Source: Chitinophagaceae bacterium
Lineage (GTDB): Bacteria > Bacteroidota > Bacteroidia > Chitinophagales > Chitinophagaceae
NCBI GenBank assembly: GCA_003509845.1
Contig: DOMR01000009.1
Location: forward strand, 1 to 37,432
DNA: 37,432 nt
Direction: 5' to 3'
A model generated the notes under the pieces. The model saw nothing but the letters and a program-made list of their open reading frames with translations. It searched no databases and was not told the DNA's origin. The position numbers were made by a program, and so were the translations under genes. Of this stretch, positions 1-6,326 are shown one piece after another; the first letter of the stretch is position 1; every line of letters begins with the position of its first letter.

Positions 1-68
1 GCACCTGCTTGAACCAGCGCTTTGTAATCTGTTCCAGGGCCAAATAATTTTTTTAAAAAAGAGAACAT
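1..68 (-). CDS. Rhodanese-like protein, N-terminal fragment (cut by window edge)
   Basis: Only the first 22 codons are inside the window; the ATG is at 68-66. The start reads MFSFLKKLFGPGTDYKALV, an N terminus I associate with single-domain rhodaneses of Bacteroidota (an MFxFLKKLFG lead, then the first strand and helix before the DVR motif). It begins one base after the stop of the upstream rhodanese, so the two are almost certainly co-transcribed leftward. No catalytic residue is visible, so the family call rests on the N terminus and the neighbour and remains tentative. Confidence 0.5.
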   Translation of the reverse strand, partial: MFSFLKKLFGPGTDYKALVQAG

Positions 69-69
69 A

Positions 70-357
70 TTAATTGTTATTTAAAATACTTAATAAATTA
101 TAAATACCACCGCCATTGTATGTTTCGGATACGCCGTTTTGTTGTAAAATACTTGTAGAAACGCCACTTCTTCCGCCGCTTAAGCAATACACTAATATTG
201 GCTTAGGTAAGCTTGCAATATTTTTTAAATTACTTTCGATTGTGTCTAGTGGAATATTGATGGCACCTGGCACATGCTCTGTCTCAAATTCCATTATGCT
301 ACGTACATCTAGTAAAGTACCTTGCTTTTGCTTGATTGTTTCAATTACATTTTGCAT
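70..357 (-). CDS. Single-domain rhodanese (sulfurtransferase)
   Basis: A 95-residue stand-alone rhodanese domain that would carry sulfane sulfur as a persulfide on its active-site cysteine. Visible hallmarks are the LLDVRS strand (15-20), the EHVPGAINIPL substrate-side motif (27-37) and the active-site loop CLSGGRS with catalytic Cys58. There is no signal peptide, so it should be cytoplasmic. It leads a leftward operon with a second rhodanese-like gene one base downstream. A perfect CRP-type palindrome lies 51 bases upstream of its start. Small rhodaneses near thioredoxin and Crp/Fnr genes usually belong to sulfide, thiosulfate or persulfide handling; the actual donor and acceptor here are unknown. 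Confidence 0.9.
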   Translation of the reverse strand: MQNVIETIKQKQGTLLDVRSIMEFETEHVPGAINIPLDTIESNLKNIASLPKPILVYCLSGGRSGVSTSILQQNGVSETYNGGGIYNLLSILNNN

Positions 358-378
358 ATTTGATTGTTTTATCTAATG

Positions 379-386
379 CAAAATTC
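379..386 (-). promoter_or_regulatory. Candidate -7 element of the rhodanese operon
   Basis: Read on the minus strand this is GAATTTTG, seven of eight positions matching or free in the Bacteroidota -7 consensus TAnnTTTG. It lies exactly 21 bases downstream of the CRP-type palindrome at 408-423. The inferred transcription start is near 375, about 17 bases before the rhodanese ATG. The first-base mismatch fits a promoter that needs an activator. Inferred by eye. Confidence 0.4.
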
Positions 387-407
387 AATTAATATTTACT
401 ATTAAAT

Positions 408-423
408 TGTGATATTTATCACA
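408..423. promoter_or_regulatory. CRP-type operator upstream of rhodanese operon
   Basis: TGTGATATTTATCACA is a perfect 7-2-7 palindrome and an exact match to the textbook CRP consensus TGTGA-N6-TCACA. It sits between the rhodanese gene and the 3' end of the adjacent Crp/Fnr-type regulator gene. Its centre is about 41 bases upstream of the inferred rhodanese transcription start, the class II activator position. The neighbouring regulator keeps the R-E-x-x-x-R recognition residues that read TGTGA half-sites in E. coli CRP. Confidence 0.65.
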
Positions 424-473
424 CCACCCAAATAATTGTTCAAAAATAGGGATGTAAATATTTTTCAAACGTG

Positions 474-1112
474 TCAGTTTTGCTTCTTGATCCAATCAAA
501 GGCATTTCGATTCATTTTAATCCAGCCATTGTGCTCCATTTTTTTCAATAAACGACTAATTACTTCACGAGATGTATTTAGATCATTAGCGATTTCTTGG
601 TGGGTCAGTTTTACGGTCACCCCAAATTGATCAACCTGTTTTTTTATATAAAATTCTAAGCGTTCGTCCATATTTTTAAAAGCCACTTCATGAATGGTTT
701 TTAGCAATTCTTCATACCTACTTCGATATGTTTTAATAACAAAGTAATGCCAGCTTTTAAACTCATTCAGCCACTTTTCCATATAGGTAACGGGGATCGC
801 TAAAAACTTGATATCTGTAATTGCCTTTGCTAAAACCTGGCTTTGCTCATGATGGTAATTGCAAACTAAGGTAACAGCACATGCCTCTCCAGGGTTTAAA
901 TGGTACATAAAGTATTCTCCGCCATCCTCATCCTCCTGATATAGCTTTATAGTGCCTTCCACCACCAACATCGCTGATTTGATATTTTGTCCCTTTTTCA
1001 ATAATATTTCACCGGCATAAGCCTCTTTTAATTCTGCATGTTCCAATACAGCTTCGTATAATCCGGTCTCCCAATCAGGGAATAAATGTTTTAATTGTTC
1101 AATTGATAGCAT
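474..1112 (-). CDS. Crp/Fnr-family transcriptional regulator, probably thiol/redox responsive
   Basis: A 212-residue regulator with an N-terminal cupin-like effector domain (about 20-115), a dimerisation helix (about 118-150) and a C-terminal winged HTH (about 165-210). The recognition helix reads TSREVISRLLKK; R182, E183 and R187 occupy the positions that read TGTGA in E. coli CRP. The phosphate-binding cassette is not conserved: the glutamate and arginine that hold cAMP in CRP are replaced, and cysteines stand at 78 and 84. A cNMP ligand is therefore doubtful and a redox or persulfide signal is possible. I chose the ATG at 1112. A GTG-initiated frame runs to 1193 but would start inside the operator and upstream of the likely promoter. 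Rhodaneses lie downstream and thioredoxin is divergent. Confidence 0.88.
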   Translation of the reverse strand: MLSIEQLKHLFPDWETGLYEAVLEHAELKEAYAGEILLKKGQNIKSAMLVVEGTIKLYQEDEDGGEYFMYHLNPGEACAVTLVCNYHHEQSQVLAKAITDIKFLAIPVTYMEKWLNEFKSWHYFVIKTYRSRYEELLKTIHEVAFKNMDERLEFYIKKQVDQFGVTVKLTHQEIANDLNTSREVISRLLKKMEHNGWIKMNRNAFDWIKKQN

Positions 1113-1150
1113 TTTGAATAAATTCTTTATTGAAGATACGATTTTAGTAA

Positions 1151-1158
1151 GAAATTTA
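1151..1158 (-). promoter_or_regulatory. Candidate -7 element of the Crp/Fnr regulator gene
   Basis: On the minus strand this reads TAAATTTC, one mismatch from TAnnTTTG, 20 bases from the operator at 1179-1194. The inferred start near 1147 gives a leader of about 35 bases to the ATG at 1112, supporting the shorter protein start and suggesting autoregulation through the shared divergent operator. Inferred by eye. Confidence 0.35.
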
Positions 1159-1178
1159 AACAACGGTGAGCCATGCTG

Positions 1179-1194
1179 TGTAATAAATGTCACA
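1179..1194. promoter_or_regulatory. CRP-type operator between regulator and thioredoxin operon
   Basis: TGTAATAAATGTCACA matches TGTGA-N6-TCACA at nine of ten specified positions. It lies in the divergent region between the Crp/Fnr gene and the membrane protein-thioredoxin operon. Its right edge is 21 bases from the exact -7 element at 1216-1223, the same spacing as on the rhodanese side, which puts its centre near -41.5 of the thioredoxin operon. It may serve both directions. Confidence 0.6.
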
Positions 1195-1215
1195 TTTATG
1201 CTTAAAAAGGTAACT

Positions 1216-1223
1216 TAAATTTG
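1216..1223 (+). promoter_or_regulatory. -7 promoter element of the thioredoxin operon
   Basis: TAAATTTG is an exact match to the Bacteroidota -7 consensus TAnnTTTG. Transcription would begin around 1227-1229, about ten bases before the first ATG. No TTG-type -33 box is seen at the usual distance; the CRP-type operator covers that position instead, as expected for a class II activated promoter. Confidence 0.55.
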
Positions 1224-1237
1224 TATAAATATTTATT

Positions 1238-1483
1238 ATGCAAAAATTATTAAGCAAATTGGATTTAATCTTAGTTTTTAGGTTGATAATGACCGCGATT
1301 GTGGGTATGGTAGGTTACCAAAATTCAGACAATGTAGCGATGCTATTTGCCTTATTTTTCGCGATTTATTCCATAGTTGGCGCTAAATATAAAATTGGTT
1401 GCGGTTATAATAATTGTGGGTACACGCCTAGTCGCGTTCCTAAAAATAAATCTGAAGAAATAGATTTTACCGAGATAAAGTAG
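1238..1483 (+). CDS. Small YgaP/DUF2892-like inner-membrane protein
   Basis: An 81-residue protein with two predicted membrane helices (about 9-27 and 33-50) and a charged C-terminal tail. After the second helix is a cysteine pair in IGCGYNNCGY (about residues 53-62). Two short helices plus a cysteine-bearing tail resemble the membrane part of the YgaP/DUF2892 proteins, which are often fused to or encoded beside rhodaneses. It is first in an operon with thioredoxin, 16 bases apart. The cysteines could be reduced by that thioredoxin. Family assignment is by architecture and context, not strong sequence recall. Confidence 0.6.
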   Translation: MQKLLSKLDLILVFRLIMTAIVGMVGYQNSDNVAMLFALFFAIYSIVGAKYKIGCGYNNCGYTPSRVPKNKSEEIDFTEIK

Positions 1484-1499
1484 CATTAAAAAAATTATT

Positions 1500-1808
1500 A
1501 TGGCAACTACAGAAACTTTTGGCTCAATTATAAACGGTGATACACCCGTACTTGTTGATTTTTTTGCAGAATGGTGTGGCCCCTGTAAAATGATGCCACC
1601 GATATTACAACAAGTGCATGCACAATTAGATGATAAAGTGCGCATTATTAAAATTGATGTTGATCGGAACCAACAATTGGCTTCAGAATTGAATGTGTCA
1701 AGTGTCCCAACAATAGCATTATTCCATAAAGGTGAAATAAAGTGGCGCCAACCTGGCGTTCAACCGGCCAATGTTTTAGTTGAAATCATTAAAAAGCACT
1801 CCCCTTGA
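1500..1808 (+). CDS. Thioredoxin
   Basis: A 102-residue classical thioredoxin fold with the active site WCGPCK (Cys26, Cys29), a cis-proline segment SVPTIALF and the usual length of about 105 residues. It lacks a signal peptide, so it acts in the cytoplasm as a dithiol reductant. It follows the small membrane protein by 16 bases and should share its promoter and operator. Placement beside rhodaneses and a Crp/Fnr regulator suggests a dedicated role such as resolving persulfides on rhodanese or reducing the membrane protein's cysteines, rather than being the general cellular thioredoxin. That role is inferred. trxA is the usual symbol but paralogues are likely, so none is given. Confidence 0.93.
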   Translation: MATTETFGSIINGDTPVLVDFFAEWCGPCKMMPPILQQVHAQLDDKVRIIKIDVDRNQQLASELNVSSVPTIALFHKGEIKWRQPGVQPANVLVEIIKKHSP

Positions 1809-1948
1809 ATTAGTTGACCTTCTGTGTTGCGATGAATGTAAAAATAGTAGTGATTAAATTTAAACAATTTAATTTATTAATATTCCCTTCATACAATTAT
1901 GATTTTTAATCCTAATTTTTGATTATTTTTAATGACAAATAGATCATT

Positions 1949-2788
1949 ATGTCAGAAAATAACAATTCAGGTACTTCCCGTAGGAATTTTATTAAAAATA
2001 TATCCTTTGCCTCTGCATTTTTAATCACTGGTAGAGTTACTCCGTTAAGTGCCAATGATGTTATTGGTTTGAGAAGTATAGTTAAACTTCGTTTTGCAGT
2101 GGCATCTGATGTGCATTATGGTCAGCCTAATACACTATTTGAGCAAATGACGGAAACAGTGATTAATCAAATAAATTTATTTCATCAACAAAGCCCTGTA
2201 GATTTTTGTGTAGTGAATGGCGATTTAATTCATAATGAAAAATCCTTTTTACCATTGGTGAAGGAAAAATTTGATTTATTAAAAATGCCTTATTATGTAA
2301 CGAGAGGCAATCATGATATGGTATCACCCGAATATTGGAACAGTGTTTGGGGCACGCCTTTAAATCATGATGTTGTTGTAAAAGGCAATGGAATTTTACT
2401 GGGAGACACTTCCAATGAAAAAGGCGTTTATTTATCTCCGGATTTATCTTGGTTGAGCAAAACCTTGGAAACCCATAAGGACAAGAATCAAGTATTTATC
2501 TTTTTACATATACCACAAGCAAAGTGGACAAAGAATGGCATAAGTACACCTGAAGTATTTGATATCATCAAAAAATATCCAAATGTAAAAGCGGTTTTCC
2601 ATGGTCATGAGCATGATCAAGATGGCTTTAAAATGGTCGAAAAAGTGCCCTATATTTTTGATGCCCATGTAGGTGGTAATTGGGGAACCCCTTATAAAGG
2701 ATTTAGAGTAGTGGAATTATTGAAGGACAATTCAATGATTACCTACATGATGAATCCTACGGATAAATTGAATGCGCTTAGTTTTTAA
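1949..2788 (+). CDS. Tat-exported calcineurin-like metallophosphoesterase
   Basis: A 279-residue protein with a twin-arginine signal (SRRNFIK at 10-16, then a hydrophobic stretch to about 35), so it is probably exported folded with metals bound. The metallophosphoesterase motifs are in order: D54-x-H56 (SDVH), GD at 91-92 (NGDL), GNHD at 120-123, H187 and GHEH at 219-222. Together they build a dinuclear metal site hydrolysing phosphate mono- or diesters. Substrate cannot be read from sequence; cyclic nucleotide phosphodiesterase (CpdA-like) and sugar or nucleotide phosphatase are options. Its 3' end overlaps the convergent DUF2132 gene by 11 bases. The 140 bases upstream hold an AT-rich inverted repeat (ATTAAATT at 1853 and AATTTAAT at 1866) of unknown meaning. 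Confidence 0.88.
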   Translation: MSENNNSGTSRRNFIKNISFASAFLITGRVTPLSANDVIGLRSIVKLRFAVASDVHYGQPNTLFEQMTETVINQINLFHQQSPVDFCVVNGDLIHNEKSFLPLVKEKFDLLKMPYYVTRGNHDMVSPEYWNSVWGTPLNHDVVVKGNGILLGDTSNEKGVYLSPDLSWLSKTLETHKDKNQVFIFLHIPQAKWTKNGISTPEVFDIIKKYPNVKAVFHGHEHDQDGFKMVEKVPYIFDAHVGGNWGTPYKGFRVVELLKDNSMITYMMNPTDKLNALSF

Positions 2789-2996
2789 TCATTCTAATAT
2801 ATAGCTGCTCCACTTTAGTCCGTGCCCAAGGGGTTTTGCGTAAAAAAGTTAAACTTGATTTGATGCTGGGGTTGCTATTAAAGCAATTAATAGGAATATG
2901 CTGACCTAAATCCTCCCAACCAAAATAGTTCACGAGCTCCGTTACAATAAATTCAAGTGTTTTACCATGTAAAGGATCATTAGAAGTTTGTTCCAT
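2778..2996 (-). CDS. VF530/DUF2132 family small DNA-binding-type protein
   Basis: A 72-residue protein matching the compact VF530 (DUF2132) family along its whole length: the DPLHGKTLEFIV start, a GWEDLG segment, and the strongly conserved FNSNPSIKSSLTFLRKTPWA core. The family has a small helical fold described as DNA-binding; its cellular role is not established. I chose the ATG at 2996 because family members begin a few residues before the DPLHG motif; the frame extends to 3074 but that extension is not family-like. It overlaps the 3' end of the convergent metallophosphoesterase gene by 11 bases and is divergent from the pseudouridine synthase with 46 bases between. Confidence 0.88.
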   Translation of the reverse strand: MEQTSNDPLHGKTLEFIVTELVNYFGWEDLGQHIPINCFNSNPSIKSSLTFLRKTPWARTKVEQLYIRMIKN

Positions 2997-3042
2997 ATGC
3001 AATATTAAGTAATTTGCTCTAAGGAACATGTAATTTGCTATT

Positions 3043-3633
3043 ATGACATCACACCGATATTTTATACTTAACAAACCAATGAATATGGTATCGCAGTTTG
3101 TGAGCAGTCATGCAGTTAATTTATTAACCAACCTTGAATTTAAATTTCCTCCTGAAACCCACGCAATTGGCAGGTTAGATCAAAATTCTGAAGGATTATT
3201 ATTACTTACCACCAACAAAAAAATCACACGTCTTTTATTTCAAGGCCTAGTGCCTCATACAAGAACTTATTTGGTACAAGTAAAAAATACGGTAAGCGCT
3301 GAAACCGTCCTAAAGTTGGCTAATGGCATTGCGATAAGTGCTCCTAATGGCACCCAATTTATCACTACCCCTTGTTTGGTAAAATTAGTCAACAAGCCCA
3401 CTAATTTATTTGAAGTAGGGAAGCCTTTACACGAAAATGTTAAAACAAGCTGGTTGCAAATCACTTTAACCGAAGGCAAGTTTCATCAGGTTCGAAAAAT
3501 GGTAGCCGCTGTAAATCATAAGTGTATTCGCCTCATTCGAACTGAAATTGAAAATATTCGTATTGGGAACATGCAGCCTGGGGAAGTCATTGAAATGGAT
3601 GAGCCTACCTTTTTTTCATTGCTAAAATTATAA
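3043..3633 (+). CDS. RluE/RluB-type 23S rRNA pseudouridine synthase
   Basis: A 196-residue RsuA/RluB/RluE-family pseudouridine synthase without an N-terminal S4 domain, as in RluE. The protein opens with the YFILNKPMNMVSQ substrate strand. The catalytic motif is GRLDQNSEGLLLLT with the nucleophilic aspartate at 46, and the KFHQVRKM segment near 147-154 is the third family motif. RluE modifies U2457 of E. coli 23S rRNA; the exact target here is inferred. The gene stands alone on the plus strand with a short divergent region to the DUF2132 gene. Confidence 0.9.
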   Translation: MTSHRYFILNKPMNMVSQFVSSHAVNLLTNLEFKFPPETHAIGRLDQNSEGLLLLTTNKKITRLLFQGLVPHTRTYLVQVKNTVSAETVLKLANGIAISAPNGTQFITTPCLVKLVNKPTNLFEVGKPLHENVKTSWLQITLTEGKFHQVRKMVAAVNHKCIRLIRTEIENIRIGNMQPGEVIEMDEPTFFSLLKL

Positions 3634-3703
3634 ATATTTTATTTGTATATTTAAGTGTGTAGAATGGTATTGCGCTTTTTTTGTTTCTATTCAACTTAAT
3701 AAT

Positions 3704-4807
3704 ATGAAAAAATTATTTAGGATATACATTACAATTGCTTTTGTATTTTGTTTTAGCACTGTTTTTTCACAGCGTATTAATTACGGGAAAGTGGATAGCA
3801 TAATAAGCAACCTGGTTTCCAATAATAAATTTAGTGGGGTAGTGCTTATAGCAGAAGATGGCGAAGTGAAATATAATAAAGCAGTAGGATATATTGATTA
3901 TGCCAATCAAAAGACTTTAAATAAAAACAGCATCTTTGAATTAGCCTCAGTCAGTAAGCAGTTTACTGCCATGACCATGATGATGGTTAAAGAAAAAGGA
4001 TTATTAAATTACGATGACTTGGTTGAAAAGTACATCAACATTCCTTACAAGGGAATTACCATACGTCAGTTGCTTACACATACTAGCGGACTTCCCGATT
4101 ACCAAGCAATGATGGATGCTTATTGGGATAAATCAAAAGTGGCCGGCAATGATGATATTATTAACTATTTAAATAAATATGCACCATCCAAATTATTTGA
4201 ACCGGGTGAAAAATATTTATATAGTAATACGGGCTATGTACTATTAGCCAGCATCGTTGAAAAAGTAAGCGGTAGGGATTTTATTGAATTTTGCAATACT
4301 GAAATATTCAATAAGTTAAAAATGAATCATACTGCCATTCGTAGTTTAGCTGAAAAGGCAGCCATTAAAAATTTTGCTTTAGGACATGTGTATGTTCCAG
4401 AAAAGAGCGCCTATATAAGAGCTGATTCATTTCCTTCATCAAATTATACCATTTGGTTAGGGAATAGAAAAGGACCAGGAAGGATAAGCTCAACCGTAAC
4501 TGATCTTTTAAAATGGGATCAGGCCCTATATTCCAACATTTTAATCAATCAAACTACCCTGACAGAAGCCTTTACGCCCATGCATTTAAATAATGGGACT
4601 ATTTCCAATTATGGGTTTGGGTGGGATTTAAGGCTTGGTGAAAATATTGTATGGCACAATGGTGATAACCCAGGTTATAAAACCATCATTATCAGGTTTT
4701 TAAAAACAAATAAAACATTAATCATTCTCTGCAATAATGCAACGGATGCGTTTGAACACTTAACTGCCGAATTGAAAAATTGCATTCAAGCTCCTTTCGT
4801 TCGATAA
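3704..4807 (+). CDS. Secreted serine hydrolase, class C beta-lactamase/D-aminopeptidase fold
   Basis: A 367-residue protein with a clear signal peptide (about 1-22, ending VFS-Q), so it is periplasmic or surface exposed. It has the three motifs of the penicillin-binding-protein-like serine hydrolases: SVSK (nucleophile Ser82, Lys85), YSN at 173-175 and HNG at 318-320. Such proteins are esterases, peptidases or amidases acting on D-amino-acid or ester substrates; only some are true beta-lactamases and nothing here says this one is. It stands alone. No terminator is obvious in the 143 bases after it. A second, diverged member of the superfamily is encoded at 10784-12082. Confidence 0.88.
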   Translation: MKKLFRIYITIAFVFCFSTVFSQRINYGKVDSIISNLVSNNKFSGVVLIAEDGEVKYNKAVGYIDYANQKTLNKNSIFELASVSKQFTAMTMMMVKEKGLLNYDDLVEKYINIPYKGITIRQLLTHTSGLPDYQAMMDAYWDKSKVAGNDDIINYLNKYAPSKLFEPGEKYLYSNTGYVLLASIVEKVSGRDFIEFCNTEIFNKLKMNHTAIRSLAEKAAIKNFALGHVYVPEKSAYIRADSFPSSNYTIWLGNRKGPGRISSTVTDLLKWDQALYSNILINQTTLTEAFTPMHLNNGTISNYGFGWDLRLGENIVWHNGDNPGYKTIIIRFLKTNKTLIILCNNATDAFEHLTAELKNCIQAPFVR

Positions 4808-4950
4808 CTACATGATGAATATCATTACCCATTAAAGTATGTTTTTACTTATCGTTGTTAAAATATAGGTATATTAGTATAAGCGTCTGGCGGGAATTAA
4901 TTTTTTCCTGATACTGATTTCTAATTACGAATAAGTTAAACAAGTATTTT

Positions 4951-5382
4951 ATGCCAACAATCAAAGATTTATTACGTAGCAAAAACAGGAAACTCATCAC
5001 TGTATCTAGTTCGTCAAGTATTTTCGATGCTTTAAAAATAATGGCAGAAGCTAATATTGGGTGTTTAATTGTATTAGATGGTGATCACTATGTAGGTATG
5101 TTTACTGAAAGGGATTACGCCCGTAAAATAGTTTTAGAAGGCCGGTCCTCCGATTCAACCACCGTGAATGAGATTATGGTATCAGATATACCTATGTTAA
5201 ATAGTGACGATACCATTGAAGTATGCAGTAAAATAATGACTGAAAAAACTTTGCGTTATTTGCCGGTTTTTGAAAATAGTCAATTGGTTAACCTGATTAG
5301 TCAAAGTGATATCATTAAATATACCATTGACACCCAAAAGTCGCTAATAGCCCATTTGCAGGACTATATGAATTTGAAATAG
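4951..5382 (+). CDS. Twin CBS-domain protein
   Basis: A 143-residue protein made of two CBS motifs (about 10-65 and 75-135), containing GCLIVLDGDHYVGMFTERDY in the first and LPVFENSQLVNLISQSDI in the second. Paired CBS domains form a Bateman module that binds adenine nucleotides or similar ligands and regulates partner proteins. No effector domain is attached, so its partner is unknown. It is a single-gene unit that ends 57 bases from the convergent ppx gene. Confidence 0.88.
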   Translation: MPTIKDLLRSKNRKLITVSSSSSIFDALKIMAEANIGCLIVLDGDHYVGMFTERDYARKIVLEGRSSDSTTVNEIMVSDIPMLNSDDTIEVCSKIMTEKTLRYLPVFENSQLVNLISQSDIIKYTIDTQKSLIAHLQDYMNLK

Positions 5383-5417
5383 AATGATGTTATTGTGTTA
5401 TTTGGCTAGAATGCCTT

Positions 5418-5443
5418 CTAAGCTGACAAGAAGATTAGCTTAG
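5418..5443. terminator. Possible weak bidirectional terminator between CBS gene and ppx
   Basis: CTAAGCT (5418-5424) pairs perfectly with AGCTTAG (5437-5443) around a 12-base loop, between convergent genes and overlapping the ppx stop codon. There is no good T-tract on either side, so its activity as a terminator is doubtful. Confidence 0.25.
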
Positions 5444-6321
5444 TCATGTATAACCATATCATATAAATGATGGATTAGCCCATCCGCTAGTCCAATTTTC
5501 GGTACATGGATTTCAGAAATATTACTCCATTTGCATATCGCATTATAAATAGTCAATGCCGGTACAATTACCTCAGCCCGATCTTCTTTAATCGTGTATT
5601 TTTTCATTCTTTCATCTATAGCGAGCGGCTCCATTTCCTTATAAATATCTTTCAAAGTTTCATATGAAATTGATTTGCCTGCTTTTGCTCCGCTAATTGA
5701 AAATAGTTTATTGATATTGCCTCCCGACCCAATTCCAATGATATTTTCGTATTTTTTTGAAAGGTCCTTTAATGTTTCCTTCATTTCATCCCAAGTTTCG
5801 TCCTTGACCTTTTTTGTAAGAATACGAACAGTGCCAATATTAAATGATTTTTGCAGTATTATATTGGATTTATGATATAAAGTAAGTTCGGTACTTCCAC
5901 CACCCACATCAATGTATAAGTAACTCTTATCGTTATCTAATAATTCCGCAATATGGTTTTCGTAAATTATTTCTGCTTCTAATTCACCAGTGATTACCTC
6001 AATTTCAATACTGGTTTCGGATTTAATTTCTTTTATTATTTCTTTGGCATTTTCAGCATCACGCATGGCGCTTGTTGCACAAGCCATATAGTGATCAACT
6101 TCGTAAACCTTCATTAAGTTGTTAAATGCCTTAATGGTATTAATCAGCATCTTCTTTTTTTGTCCACCAATAAATCCTTTTTCAAAAACGTCAAATCCTA
6201 ATCGAACTGGAATTCTTAAAAGGTTCAATTTATTAAATTCAGTATTTTTTCCTTTTTTAACTACTTCACATATAAGTAATCTAACCGCGTTACTACCAAT
6301 ATCTATTGCTGCAAGTGTCAA
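5440..6321 (-). CDS. ppx: Exopolyphosphatase, short Ppx/GppA type
   Basis: A 293-residue Ppx/GppA phosphatase of the actin/ASKHA fold that removes terminal phosphates from polyphosphate or converts pppGpp to ppGpp. It shows the N-terminal phosphate loop AAIDIGSNAVRLL (4-16), the central CATSAMRDA motif, the second phosphate loop YIDVGGGSTE and a third glycine motif IGSGGN. It is about half the length of E. coli Ppx and lacks the C-terminal HD domain; short forms of this kind are common. It lies five bases downstream of ppk1, so synthesis and breakdown of polyphosphate are co-encoded. Polyphosphatase versus pppGpp phosphatase cannot be decided, but the ppk context favours the former. Confidence 0.88.
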   Translation of the reverse strand: MTLAAIDIGSNAVRLLICEVVKKGKNTEFNKLNLLRIPVRLGFDVFEKGFIGGQKKKMLINTIKAFNNLMKVYEVDHYMACATSAMRDAENAKEIIKEIKSETSIEIEVITGELEAEIIYENHIAELLDNDKSYLYIDVGGGSTELTLYHKSNIILQKSFNIGTVRILTKKVKDETWDEMKETLKDLSKKYENIIGIGSGGNINKLFSISGAKAGKSISYETLKDIYKEMEPLAIDERMKKYTIKEDRAEVIVPALTIYNAICKWSNISEIHVPKIGLADGLIHHLYDMVIHD

Positions 6322-6326
6322 AGTCT

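Noticed and set aside
1113..1193. N-terminal extension of the Crp/Fnr protein (27 codons from a GTG)
   Set aside because: It begins inside the operator and upstream of the probable promoter, and the extension does not resemble the family N terminus; the ATG at 1112 is better.
1352..1645. Open frame on the minus strand across the thioredoxin operon
   Set aside because: It is antisense to two well-supported genes and has no family-like features.
1853..1873. AT-only inverted repeat ATTAAATT...AATTTAAT
   Set aside because: Such palindromes are expected by chance in AT-rich DNA and there is no promoter or regulator context.
3704..4807. Calling the serine hydrolase an antibiotic-resistance beta-lactamase
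   Set aside because: SxxK, YxN and HxG are shared by many esterases and peptidases of the superfamily; nothing in the sequence indicates beta-lactam hydrolysis.
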